A DNA stretch of 64,000 bases, taken from NCBI GenBank assembly GCA_032173965.1, contig CM063283.1, positions 39,863,743 through 39,927,742 of the forward strand. Direction: 5' to 3'. Under the pieces are notes generated by a model. It was not told the DNA's origin. It did no database searches and saw nothing but the letters and a program-made list of their open reading frames with translations. Position 1 is the first letter of the stretch; every line of letters begins with the position of its first letter. This document shows, one piece after another, positions 12,861-24,656 of the stretch. The translations under genes were made by a program, and so were the position numbers. Source of the stretch: Sitta carolinensis (taxonomy: Eukaryota > Chordata > Aves > Passeriformes > Sittidae).

Positions 12861-12890
12861 TTTTGGTTTAATTAATTTTGGTTTAATTAA
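12861..12890. repeat. 15-bp exact tandem duplication
   Basis: TTTTGGTTTAATTAA occurs twice without a gap. It contains the TTTAATTAA core favoured by homeodomain proteins, but no function is implied. Confidence 0.85.
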
Positions 12891-14289
12891 TTCTGTCTTT
12901 TGTATCTGTTCTTTCTGCTTCTTTTTGCTTCAGGTGTATTCTTCACCTGCATGTCTTCATTTGGACACTAGAACTGGTTGAAAAAATCAATTGCTTCAAT
13001 TAAAAATGTCACTAACATTTCACAAACGTGAACATTTTTGCTGAATGATTGAAAACACTTCTATTTGTCTACAGAAATGGCAGTAAAATATTCTGGTTTT
13101 ATAACCAGTAATTGGAATAGTGGGACTGATAATTTTGTACTGAGAGTAGTCTACAAATCTTCCCTTTTCCATGTGGTTGAATTCAATCTGGCCTAGGGAT
13201 GTGTTAAGTTGAAACTTTTACTGTGTAAGGACTATTCAGTTGTAGACGCAGAAATAACCTGTGGTCTCAGCCAAAATGAAAATAAAATCCTGACTATAAA
13301 CAAGATAAAATACACTAATTGTCATTGGCTTGCATTACTGATTAGCATATTTAAACAAAGAAAAAGGTCATAAAGAGTGGATTTTATTCTCCACACCTTA
13401 GAAAAATATATAAGCAAACACAGCATAGTCATCAGCATAGTTCATTTAGTACCAATTATATATCCATTATAGAAAAGGCATTTATTATGCTAAAATGAAT
13501 AATGCTTGGGTTTTATGAGATTAAATTCATTAGAACACTGGTCACAGGTATGTCTCTGCATCACACCACTTTTAAAAGTGAAAAAAAGTATCTTTTTAAT
13601 TCTATTTATTTAAATATGCATATAATTTGAAAGTGATATGTCTATAAAATGTAGTTTGCATACTAAAATGCATAGATTTTACAGATGTAGTTTATGTACA
13701 TATCTATAGAGTCTGCATGTTTACATGGCTGTGTGTATTTACACTACACGTGTTTGTGGGATCCAAATGGTAAAAACAGTCACTAAGCTTCTAGGTTTAG
13801 CCTGCTATTTGAAAAAAAAAATACTAGTTTCCAAACAGGATTCTTTGTGTGTAGGTATGAAAAAGAGATGTAAAAAAATCTCAGACTTTAGCACTTCTCA
13901 AATATGTCAGCTATTAATAGGGTATAGAAATCTGAACATAGTAGTATATATAAGCTTCATATCTACTCTGGAAGAATTTATCTATACACATAAATATTTT
14001 CATTTAGGAATTAAAGAAATTTAAACTATTATTTTTCCTTTCTGAATAGGACTAAAACTTCTAGAGATGTCCTTTTATGGAATTAAAAGCTGGGAAGCAG
14101 CTAACCTACTCACCATACCTTTTGAATTATATGCAGCTGTGACAAAAGAGAGCTATCTAATTAGGTCCATTATGTGAACTGAGGACTTTCAGAAACATCT
14201 CCAAAATCCTTCTGTAGCAATGTTCATGTAATTTCTAGAGTTATAATGGTTTTGTGCCCTTGGTTGCTATCTGATGTTGCTATCTTATG

Positions 14290-14316
14290 TATCCATAAAC
14301 TTGAAGTTTATGGATA
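14290..14316. repeat. 27-bp near-perfect palindrome
   Basis: The 13-bp arms TATCCATAAACTT and AAGTTTATGGATA are exact reverse complements around a single G. It could extrude as a cruciform or hairpin. No terminal repeat element is visible around it. Confidence 0.9.
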
Positions 14317-15831
14317 AGGCGCTCCCTCAAATTCTGTAGGTTACAGACTTTAGAAGACATCAAGTCTGATTTATCTGCTTCTGTTCACAAGTTTCTGTTC
14401 TTAACTATAAGATGGATTCTTCTCATTTTGTAGGCAAATGTAAATTTTTTCAGTAGCTAAAGTAAACTTCTTAATATGCCATCTTGATTGATGTCTCATT
14501 GTGAAGTCTTTGTTCATTGATTCAGAACCTATCTCACAAATCTACTTTAAATATATAGTGATAAGATTCAAGTCTACATTCATATTTGGTCACTTCTTAA
14601 CCAGGAGTACATTGACTTGAAAAGAATGAAGCAACTAGAGTATCCAGGGAATTAAGCTGATTTGATTTAAGATAAACAGAGATTAAAAGAATGTTAGCAT
14701 TCATAGATTTGCTAAGAGAGGACAAAAAAGCTGCACGATAATCCCTGGCTATCAGTCAGAGGTACATACCAGAGACATAAACAGAAAGGACAACAAGAAA
14801 ATTATATAAGTAGGAGGAAAACAATGTGATAAAATAAAAAGTCAAAATTCATAAGAAAATCAGAAATTTCCAAGTCTCGGATCTGATCTGTTGGACTGTA
14901 ATTGTGTTGGGGAAATGATACATTAGTGGGATTCTGTAAGTCAAACAGGACAAAACATAAATACATGGAACAACTTTGTGTAGATGTGAAAGGCACGAAA
15001 AAGAGCTATTTAAAACTGAAGCACTTCTAATCTCTTAAATTCATGACATAGATAATAGAGATGGAGGAAGAATGAAGCCAAACCCAAGTATATGTTAAGG
15101 CTGAATCACGTAAGAAAGATAGAGTGCTTAAATAGTCTCACAATTCCAAATAAGAGGACAAGATTGCTTATGTCATGGAGTTCAGTCAAGAAAAATACCC
15201 GATAATTTTAATTCAGTCACAATTTGGTGCCACACAGCCTTTGAGTTTACCTACTTTCTAGGACTGCTTTACTCTGACATTCCTTATTTTTCTTCTCGGC
15301 CTGGATGTTCACTTGCTAATGACAGTTTAATTTGTCATGCCTTCTTACAAGTGCCTATTTTGGGGGAAAAGGTACTTCTCTTCACATTGGGACTCAAATA
15401 TAACTCAGATGCATTATCCAAGACCACCAAGAAACCCCAGAACCTACATGTATTTGACACTGTCAAATCTGTGTGTAAACATCATGTCTCATTTCGTAGG
15501 CATGATGTAGCATAAGAATGAAGTAGGAATTTATAAGCTTGGTTTTTTTGACCCTGTCAGATAGAATGACTTTGAACTTTCATCTCCTGTAACACTTCTG
15601 TGACAACCAGTCTGAGGGCTATCCTCAGTAGGAGATCTTATGTTTTTTGAAGACAGGTCACTGTGCTGTTGTGGATGGGCTTGCAATTGAGTACGGAAGA
15701 ATGCAAGCTGACCTTATAGAACAGTTAGGGTTCCCACAGAGGGATGGAACTATTTGTAGAGAGATTAAAATAAAAAAAAAATGGTAGGGTCAGGTGCTAT
15801 TTTTTAGCTTCTGTTTTGATCCATTTGGGGG

Positions 15832-15896
15832 GTTGTTTTTTTTTTGTTTTTTTGTTTTTTTTTTTTTTTTTTTGTGTGTTTTTTTTTTTTTTTTTC
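15832..15896. repeat. Long T-rich tract
   Basis: About 65 bases, nearly all T with sparse G. It is one of the longest homopolymer-like stretches in the window. Confidence 0.9.
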
Positions 15897-18800
15897 TATT
15901 AGAAAGAAAAATCCCTTTTGATTAGGTCTTATCCTCTGAAGGTGATGAGAAAAACTGATTCAGGCAGGTGAACAGGATGATTATGCCTATAATTTCTTAT
16001 CAGTTCTTTTTCATAAATTTCATAAATCTCAGATCCCTGGGAAGTAGGTTAAAAGTGATAACTCTGAAACATGAACTTCCACAGACCATGCTGACCAGAG
16101 GTACTGTCTCTTGAAGAAAGAACTATTTTTTTTTTGTCAATTTAAGTGTTGTCACAGTGTTAAAAAAAAAGTATCAGATGTAGTACTAATCATGAATACT
16201 CCAAGTAGAAATTATTAAGGTGGCATAAATGTGACATTATTATGTCTTTCTGTTTATTGTTTGCTCTTTAGGGTATATAGTAGCCCTAACTTTGTAGTTC
16301 ATAGAACATCACTCCTCCGATGTGTATTTTGTCCTTGTCTTCTTCTTCATATATCTGTCATATTTGACAAAGTATCATAAGCTTCTCAGTAGGATGACTT
16401 ATTTTGAAATATACCTAACATTTTGAAAAACAGATATGAGGTTCTTGAGGTGAGAATCACATGAAATAAATGATAGTATGTAGTAGTATTATTGGTGAAT
16501 ATTGATTGATTACTTATGAAATGAAAAGTTGATCAATACTTTGAAAGTATTTGGAATACTTTCAATTTCCTATATCTATGTTTATACCCTATTAATCTAG
16601 CATTCAGCACCTGGTTTCTACTGCTATTTCATTAAAGGTTGTGCATAATTTGGAAGGTCATGTCAGTGACAGAATTTTGACTGCCCCCAAGCTGCTGATT
16701 ATTTTTAGGTTCTGTTTAATTCTCTCTTGTTTTCCAGAAAGTCCTGTGTGTCTGCAAATTATGTATAATGTTTGTTATTTCTGGATGAATGCACTTAATT
16801 ATCTCTAAAAATCATTTAATCAACAGATGTCTCCTCCTCCTTCCTTTGTACTAATCATTCTCTATCTTTGTGATTTTTTTTTTTCCTGAGTCCTTGTGTT
16901 CCCTTTTTTCTTAGCTTTAAAGGATTTATCCTTCAGGGCAAAGCTCTCTCTCAAAGCCAAAAATTGTGTAGCTGCTTAAAGCACACCATAAAAGCTTTGC
17001 AAACATTCCCTGGTGTATGTTTGAATACATCCATGAGATCTGTCTAGACAGCATAAAAGAAAAAAAATGGTATAAAAAAAAGAATCACATAATTTTAGTA
17101 ATTGCTACAATGTGTTGTAACATCTAACGCTTCAAAATACCCAATGGTGTTAATAGCACTACACTATGTGTAAGAAATGAAATTTTTTCAGGATTCACAA
17201 ATCAGGAGGTGTACAAAGGATAAATAACCTTCATAGTGTTTATACCACAATTAATAGGGGCTATGTTTTCTGGTAAATTTTAATGACAATATCAGTAAAA
17301 TATTTAGAATCATCCTTCAAACTGGAAATATAAATAAAAAACATTACCATTGCAAAATGACTGTTAATATTTGTTTCATTGAAACATAACTTTTTAAGTG
17401 CTGGTACTACAATATTTTAATCTATTGCTATTATAGTACCTTTGAAATGAATATAAGTACTAGTGATGATAAAGGGGTGTATATTATTTGCATAGTATGA
17501 AACAAAGCTAGAAAAATTCTGCTTTTGTGCTTCAAAGGAGCATAAGCCTCTAACATGACCACTTAGGTCATAAAAAACTCCAGAAAATAGTTACCTAACA
17601 CTGCTTAAAAGGAAGAAATTCTCCAATTTGAAAGAATTATTTTCATTCTTTTGGCCAAATATAAAGCTGAAATGAGAATCAGCCTGAAAGACAAAACAAT
17701 GACACAGGTTTCAAAACTACATTTCTTTTTAGAGTCTGTTGAGTCACAGAAGTGCCTTATAGGCTTTGACATAAAATTCAGTCTCTTAAAGAAATACAGA
17801 CTTAATGTTACAGAAATGCAATTTTTTGACAGAACATTCTAACAAGTGTTTTTCAGCCCCCATGATCAATAGGATTTCTCCACATTTTTTTTTTTAACTC
17901 TGTTGTATCATTTATCCATTTCTATAAATCCATCTAAAAACCTTATGCACTCTTATCAATGAGAACTTCAGACAACTTGTTGTCTAAATATATATAGGCT
18001 TTATTTTCCTAGACCCTTAATTCCACTATATACTATGGGAGTGAATGTTTTTCCTTACCAATTTATTTAATTATTATGCTACGTATAACTATATTATTAC
18101 TACCTATAGTGCATTAAAATATTTGCTGCAACTCAAGGGTTTACATGGCACATATTGAGACAATTGCCAATTCTCTACAGAGCTGGCATTGCAAATACAG
18201 GATAGGTGCATATAATTTGTTTCAAGGTAGGCACTTCATAGCATAAAAAAAATTACAAGCATTTTTACACCATTATGAATTATTCTGTGGAGTTAGTCTC
18301 CCATCATAGTCAATAAAGAGAAATAGGTACTTTTGGATTGCTTACCTGATTAAGAGGTCTTGACCAAATAAAACATAATGCAACATATACATGGCTATTT
18401 TCCTTCATTAAGTACAAGAGAATGGCAGGAATTCCAGCTCTCACAGAGACTTCTACAGTGAACACAATTTAAGTTATATGAAATAAATCCAAACATGGAA
18501 GAATTAATCAGTTCTTAAGGACATAGTGGATGTTTCTACAGAAAAATAATCTATTGAGGAAAAGGTAAAAGTAACATCATTTAGCATTATATGACTTAAA
18601 TACTTTCATATTTTATATCATGTTTTAGTAAAAAATATCTGTATCATAATCTGTATAGTAAATTTAGACCTGGACTGCACTTTATAATTTTGCTATTACA
18701 GGCGTTTTGGAGCAAAATATCTGTGATATTAAAAATGAGATGCCTTGTTGGTTTAACTAATATTACAAAGAGAAATTATAAATTTCCAAATTTGTTAATA

Positions 18801-20245
18801 TAAAAAATTCCTTTTTTACATACCATTCTGTACACATGGGTTCTGCTCATATTGCTGTGGTGGCTATTGTATTATTATGGTGACTGGCTGCAGAATATTT
18901 AAGACTTTCAGGAAACAACTGCAGAAGTCATAAAGGAAATTTAATTTGCATGGGCCCCAAGTTACCAAACACAGTCCCCCTGTTAAGAGTCAGTTTGAAA
19001 GATAGTTTAGTGATAGTCAGCTTTAAATACAAATGTTATACCTTAAGTAATAGTGGCTACTATAAAAGAATAGATGCAATATATTCATAATGTATTGTAA
19101 TGTCTGTCTGACATGGTAATCTTCAAGACAATAAAACCCCAAGATTTCAATTAGTAACTCTTTGTTTGGTTACAAGAATGCTACCGGAGACAGAGTTTAA
19201 ATTACTCTGTAGCAAAAAGACTATTTTACATTTACCTATGGAGACATTGAACAAATGACATGATTATCCAAGATTTTTAGCCTTTTATAATGTATCCTAG
19301 GAAGCTACAACACCTAGAAAACTACTTATTGAAATGCAGAAGAGCTAACTTTAGATACTAAAAAGTGGGACCTATAGGGTTATTCTTGTCATCGCTCATC
19401 ATATTTTCACCAGCTAAATATTCTGTGTATAACAATCTCATCTATCTTTTGCACAGTCAACAGAGAAATAGAATTTTTACAGAATGTAGATCATTACAGA
19501 GGAAGAAGTGTAGGCTCAATAGAGAGGAGAAATCATCATCTTGCAGTTAGTCTCCTAAGTAAGTAGTACTTTTTCTAGTGATCTTAGAAGTTTCTTACAA
19601 TGTAAGAATGGTTTGGAGCCCTCCTCCACAGCTTTACCTTGAAGCGGATTGCAGATCTTGTTCCTCAGGTATTTGTACTGAATGTAAGTTCACAAGCACC
19701 CTTGAGAAAACATTTCTCTGTCTGTTGTCAAGGTTAAAGCACTGGAAAGAAGAAATTGGGGAGAAATATTAGAAAATAAAGTATAACTTTAATTTGCTGA
19801 AGAAAACATGGTTACATAAGGAAGAGGACCCTTCCATCTGACTGTATTTGTTGACTAACTTAACAGTTACAAGCCCATTCCATAGGATTTAATACAATTA
19901 CAGTGGTGACCTAATTATAGATCCAAGAGGGCAACATTCATGTTATATATGCTATAGGGTTTTTAATTCATTGTGCACACACAAAAATGAATATACATAA
20001 GGTATGAGGTACCAAGGTACACCTGTTAAAAATTCCCCTCAAGTTCAGTGTAGTACCTTTAATGTCTTTGCATTTGTCAATGAATGGAAGTTGAGCCCTA
20101 GGGAGTGGGTGTATCAGCCCAGGCCACATCGTTAGCTTTCAGTGATAGTCCTCTAATCCTTGGAAACCTGAGAAAATTTGATTGTATACCCCTCAGAAGC
20201 TATACGTCCTGATGCTGTGCAGGAGAGCTCAAACAACCTCATTCA

Positions 20246-21185
20246 GGACCACCATTTATTTGGTCTCAAGATGGTTGTCAATTTCTGTTCTGACCAAAAT
20301 CCTAGTAAGCAACTACTGGGATTTTTCAAAAGTCCAGTAACTGGTACCATTCCACTTGGGATACAATTCAGGTAAGTAATCTTCCAACACTGTCAGGGGA
20401 TGAGTGATGATTTCTTGTTCCCCTCCTTGGTCAGGCAGCAGAAGTCTCTGGCATGGCAATTCCAGGCCCACTTCAGCCATGTGAGAGTCCCTGGTAATGT
20501 CAAGGGACACTTCCCTGCCCAACTCATTGAGCACTGAGCAATGGCTAACAGGAATTTCTGAAATCATAGGATAGTCCAAAGAATGTGGACAGTGTATGCA
20601 CCACCACAGATATACATTCGTGGAGGCATTGACACACACAAGGGACAAGGACACAGCCAGAGCTGTGGCTACACAGATGTCCACAGACAAGGCACTACCC
20701 CCAGCAGCCCCCACATTCCAGAGTCACACAGATGGCCATGTCTCCTCCTCTTCTTGGCCTGGCCAAGGTAGGAGCTCACTAGTATGACACACACACCATG
20801 TTTCCCAGCTTCACAAACACACACATTTGTAGTTTCCCCAAGCACTGGCACCATCCTGCCCCAGTGGCTGAAGATTAAAGATGCTGCTCTCTCCTGTAGC
20901 TGATTCCAAGACACCACTGGCTCCAGGAGCAGACATCAAGGGCCAAGGTGCTCACAGCCCCAGTCCGAGTCCAGCAGCTGGCACCAATTCCCCTCATGCT
21001 GCTTCCCCAGGTAGCTGGCACTGAGTCCTTGAAGCACTGTCACATTTAGGATGGAAAGAGATTATGCAGAGGTAAGAAAGGATGTAATGAAGCAGGACAA
21101 ACTGCAGAGATAGGTGCACAGCTCAGACAGACAGGCACACTGAAGGGTCCTGTTTTGCATCCAACTGCACCTTTTATAAGTTTTT
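20246..21185 (-). other. Possible minus-strand transcription unit or retroviral remnant
   Basis: On the minus strand there is a TATA-like box (CTTATAAAAGG, at 21171-21178), then about 450 bases of fairly GC-balanced leader, then a 133-codon frame from 20714 to 20313, then an AATAAA signal at 20254-20259. The frame begins MGAAGGSALS. It has a hydrophobic segment at about residues 13-28 and ends it with small residues (VNA), like a secreted or viral envelope signal peptide. NAS at 29-31 and NGT near 122 are possible N-glycosylation sites. The leader contains TGGTGCC followed, after extra bases, by GACTCGGA, which loosely recalls a tRNA-His-type primer site. I do not recognise the protein. It could be an old ERV leader or envelope relic, or pure chance. 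No LTR ends or target duplications were found. Confidence 0.25.
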
Positions 21186-21235
21186 CTGTCCCTGATTTTT
21201 TCAAAGTTCATTCTGGGTTTTCAGAGACAGAAAGG

Positions 21236-21256
21236 AAAAAAAAAAAAAAAAAAAAA
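21236..21256. repeat. poly(A) tract
   Basis: Twenty-one consecutive A on the plus strand, about 60 bases 5' of the following CR1 fragment. Confidence 0.9.
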
Positions 21257-21319
21257 GAAAATACATAGCGGTATATGGAAAAGATACAGAGATGGTTTCT
21301 ACTTTATATGTAGTGACAT

Positions 21320-21590
21320 GTCTGTAGTGACAGAACAAGGTAATGATTTCAAAGTGAAAGCAGGTAGCTTTATGTTGGATATAAGGAAGAAATTTTTACA
21401 GTGAGTCTGGTGACACACTAGAATAGGTTGTCCAGGGAAGTTGTGCATGCCCTGTTACAGGCCATATTCAAAGTCAGCTTGAGTGACTTTGAGAAAACTG
21501 GTCCAGTGGAAGATGTCCCTGCTTGTAGCAGAGGGCTAGGACTAGTTGATCTTTAAAGGGCTCTTCCAACTTAACCATTGTGTGATTCTG
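21320..21590 (+). mobile_element. CR1 LINE, 3' end only
   Basis: The typical CR1 3' untranslated region is readable in order: a GTGACAGAACAAGG block, GGATATAAGGAAGAAATTTT, GTTGTCCAGGGAAGTTGTG, the AGATGTCCCTGC block, GATCTTTAAAGGG and CTCTTCCAACTTAACC, ending in GTGTGATTCTG. It is a 5'-truncated copy of about 270 bp with many substitutions, so it is old. No reverse-transcriptase part remains. Confidence 0.85.
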
Positions 21591-22998
21591 GTAGCCTAAT
21601 ATTCCAACTAGAACAGTAACAAGTAAAGAACCAGCAAATGCATAATGACGCTTTAGACCAGCAATTTTAAACAGACTTCTAAAATAATTTATTTAATTTT
21701 ATATGAAGACATATAAGCTATGTTAAAATAATTCTGAAAGTAAAAACCAGTCTAAACTTTACTTCATGAAACCTTTATTAATATCTATATTGTTAGCAAT
21801 TGTTACAGCTCTTGGAACATGTTTTTGTTCATTTTCCAACATCCTCGAATTTTCCATACAATTATTAAGTTATCTCATTATAACTTTTTATGAAATGTAA
21901 GTTATCTCTGAGCAGAATTTTTAGCCTCCTTTTCTAGGTCTCTGACACTTTGATCCTCCTAGTGCTGTGGTCTGTTCACATTATGTGAGGACAGTAAATA
22001 TGGAAATGTCTTTTATGTTAATTCTCATTCACCTTGGACTTATTTCACAAAGGAACAAACTATTACACTTGTTGAAAACTGATGGAGAATTGAGTCCATC
22101 TGGTTTCATATTCACTTATGATGCAAGTGAATATACCACACAGAGTCAAAGGCAATGGAATTGAACAGCAAATGCTTGTCCAGGTTTCATAGAACGCATA
22201 ATAAAGTATTTAATTCTCTGTTTTCTGCCTTCCCTAGCTATGCATGTAAAGAGAAATAGAAGAAGGAATTTTTTGCTGAGTTTTCTGTATTATTAAAGCA
22301 AGGAGAAAAAAAAATATAATCTCCTTTGTCATTCATATGGGATATCAGTGAAAGTGATGCAAGTCTAATTCTGATTCAAATTATATACTGCCTTGAAAAA
22401 TTTTGGTCCCCATCCTGAATCTTTTGTACTCATCTTTGGAACTGAGCGCATTATCCTCAGTTGTGCAATAGAAACAATTTGTTCCAGGGTCCTTAGCCAG
22501 TAATGTTCCAGAAACAAGATGAACAACAAAGCAATTCTCCCAATACATTTATCAGAGCAATGTGATACATGCCCAAGTGCAATAGTAGCAACAAAGCACT
22601 GATGATATTTCTAAAGCACGACTTAATTAAGTTGTTGTTCATGCAGTAAACACAGCATCAGATTCCCAGGCCTGCCCTACTGTGTTGAGAGACTTAAGAG
22701 TTACATAGCAGACATTGGAAACAAAGACATGCTTCAGGCATAATGAAGAAATCTTGGGGGAAAAAAAAAAATTCAAGCAAATGAAGAAACAAAGGGAACC
22801 CACAACAGATAACTTAGTACAAGATATTGGATCAAAAGTAGGTTTTTATTTCTTTTCAAGCAAATGAAATTCCTAAGGAAAATTACTGAAATAAAAATGA
22901 GGGGAATGAATATTCTTTACCAAGAGAAAAAACAATAACAAACAAATACAAATGTGAATAAAAGTGAACTAATTTACACTAAACCTTTAACTTACACT
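21591..22998. other. AT-rich unique DNA
   Basis: I see no element or exon here. The longest frame (21967-22164 plus) shows no recognisable motif. Confidence 0.6.
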
Positions 22999-23068
22999 AA
23001 AATAAAATATAATAAAAATTTAAAATATAATAAAATAATAAAAGAATATAAAATAAAATAAAATATAT
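22999..23068. repeat. AATAA/AAAAT-type low-complexity tract
   Basis: About 70 bases of A with regular T, imperfect pentanucleotide in character. It directly abuts the 5' truncation point of the CR1 copy that follows. Confidence 0.8.
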
Positions 23069-23070
23069 CT

Positions 23071-24175
23071 TTCAGCAACAAGTGGTATTCCTCAGGGACT
23101 GGTCCATATTGCAAACAGTGTTTTTTAATATTTTCATTAATGACATAGAGGGATTGAGTGCACTCTCAGCAAATTTGAAGACGACACCAGCTGAGAGGTC
23201 CTGTTGACACACCTGAAGGATAGGATGCCATCCAGGGGGACCTGGACAAGTTTGCAAAGTGGGTCCATGGGGAGGGTTCTCAAGCAGTTTACTAAGATAA
23301 TAACACAGGGTGGTGTGCCTGGGTTGAGGCAACCCCTGATATCAACACAGGCAGGGGAAAGAGCAGATGGAGAGCAGCCCTGTGAGAAGGGCTTGGGGGT
23401 GCTGGTGGGTGAGAGGCTGTTCATGGCCCAGCCATGGGCACTCACAGCACAGGAATCCAAACGTGTCCTGGGCTGCATCCAGAGCACGTGGGCAGCAGGG
23501 GAGGGAGGGGATTCTGCCCATCTGCTCTGCTCTGGTGAGAGAGACCCCACCTGCAGTGCTGCACCCAGCTGTGGGGTCCCCAGTGCAAGAAGGACATGGA
23601 CCTGAAGGAGCAGGTCCAGAGGAGGGACTGATCCTGAGATTGGTTAGAGCATGGTGTTAATTATGTCAAGGTCACAGGTTTGATCACTGGTCAGGCTGTT
23701 TGTTTAAGAGTTAGACTTGATGATCCTTGTGGGGTCCTTCCAACCCAGAATATTCTGTTTAGAGGGATGGAGCAGCTGTCCCATAAGGGAAGGCTGAGTG
23801 AATTAGGATTGTTCAGCCTGGAGAAGAGAAGCCTTTGGCATGACCTAATTGTGGCCTCCCATTACCTGAGGGGATCCTAAAATAAAGATGGAGAAGGACT
23901 TTTTGCAAGGGCAGGTAGTGATAGGACAAGAAAGAATGTTTTTGAACTGAAAGAGAAAAGGTTTAGATGAGATGTTAGGGAGAGATTCTTTAATCTGTGG
24001 GTAACAAGACACTGGAACAGGCTGGCTAAAGAAATAGTGTCTGCCTGTGAGTGTTCAAGGCCAGGCTGGATGGGGCTCTGAGTAACTTGGTCAATTTGAA
24101 GATGTCCCTGATCACTGCAAGGGTTTGCACTAGAGGATCTTTAAAAGCCTTTTCCAGCACAAACTGTTCTATTTT
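23071..24175 (+). mobile_element. CR1 LINE, 5'-truncated, with SINE insertion
   Basis: The copy enters in the C-terminal part of the reverse-transcriptase frame. The GGTATTCCTCAGGG-to-TTCATTAATGACATAG stretch corresponds to the conserved G-V-P-Q-G ... F-I-N-D motif region. It continues through the 3' untranslated region (GAGCAGCCCTGTG, GGGATGGAGCAGCTGTCCC, TTCAGCCTGGAGAAGAGAAG, ACACTGGAACAGGCTGG, TTCAAGGCCAGGCTGGATGG) to the decayed tail near 24175. Frames are broken by indels and substitutions, so it is a dead copy. A tRNA-derived SINE sits at about 23624-23760, between the GGTCCAGAGG and AGAGGGATGG blocks that are almost adjacent in intact CR1. Confidence 0.9.
23624..23760 (+). mobile_element. 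tRNA-Ile-headed, CR1-tailed SINE (TguSINE1-like)
   Basis: The 5' half follows tRNA-Ile(AAU) closely. TGGTTAGAGCATGGTG corresponds to the D arm and box A side, TTAATTA to the anticodon loop with AAT, and CAAGGTCACAGGTTTGATC to the variable and T arm with box B. The 3' half is a CR1 tail (GACTTGATGATCC, TCCTTCCAACCCAGAATATTCTG). This composite is the known design of TguSINE1, which uses CR1 machinery in trans. It is about 137 bp long and inserted within an older CR1. About 15 bases of the host CR1 appear to be missing at the junction, and no clear target duplication is visible, as is usual for CR1-type insertion. Family naming is from memory. Confidence 0.85.
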
Positions 24176-24526
24176 TAATGGAAATACCAATGATAATTTT
24201 ATTTATTGCTCATCTAAGGACTAAGAATGATATACTGGAAGAAAAAGTCCATGGTATTTGCAAATATTTCTGAGCTTCCAGGCTTACCTACTGTAAAAAC
24301 TGTAGTGATTCTTTTTGCAACATTTTCAGAAGGTACAGGTTTGATTTGTTGTCCTTCAACAGTGATGCTAAAGACAAATTCTGGCTCATGTGATTTAGGT
24401 AGAAAACCAAGCATAGGCATGCCCACCCATGTTTGATTTCATAACTAGGGATGCTGTGGATGAATAACCTTCTCTATTCATCGGAAAGAAATAAGAATTA
24501 GAAAACCTGGCTTCAGAAATAAAATT
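24176..24526. other. Unique DNA between CR1 and microsatellite
   Basis: Nothing recognisable. The overlapping frames of about 70 codons at 24214-24436 on both strands have no motif. Confidence 0.6.
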
Positions 24527-24553
24527 TACTACTACTATTATTACTATTATTTA

Positions 24554-24597
<44 letters not shown>

Positions 24598-24656
24598 CAT
24601 TATCATCATCATCATCATTATCCTTATCCTTATCATTATCATTATTATCATTATAA
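24527..24656. repeat. ATT/ATC trinucleotide microsatellite
   Basis: About 130 bases of ATT repeats. They start with ACT units, become about 15 uninterrupted ATT units, then pass into ATC and ATT/CTT variants. The minus-strand frame rich in Asn and Asp across it is only the translation of the repeat. Confidence 0.95.

Larger units (their letters stand above)
9735..20245. other. AT-rich unique DNA without supportable genes
   Basis: About 10.5 kb with no CR1, LTR or SINE signature and no convincing exon. It contains alternating TA/CA sequence at 9798-9850, a poly(A) run at 9909-9922, a 15-bp tandem duplication, a palindrome and a T-rich tract, listed separately where notable. Frames of 60-99 codons (for example 13725-14024 plus) lack any recognisable domain. 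The small size of AT-rich chance frames makes coding unlikely. Confidence 0.6.

Noticed and set aside
23137..23660. Frames of 133-137 codons on both strands
   Set aside because: They run through CR1 3' sequence and the edge of the SINE, out of register with the LINE protein.
23641..23700. A possible functional tRNA-Ile gene
   Set aside because: The 3' acceptor side does not pair with the 5' end, several conserved positions are changed, and it continues into a CR1 tail. It is a SINE head, not a tRNA gene.
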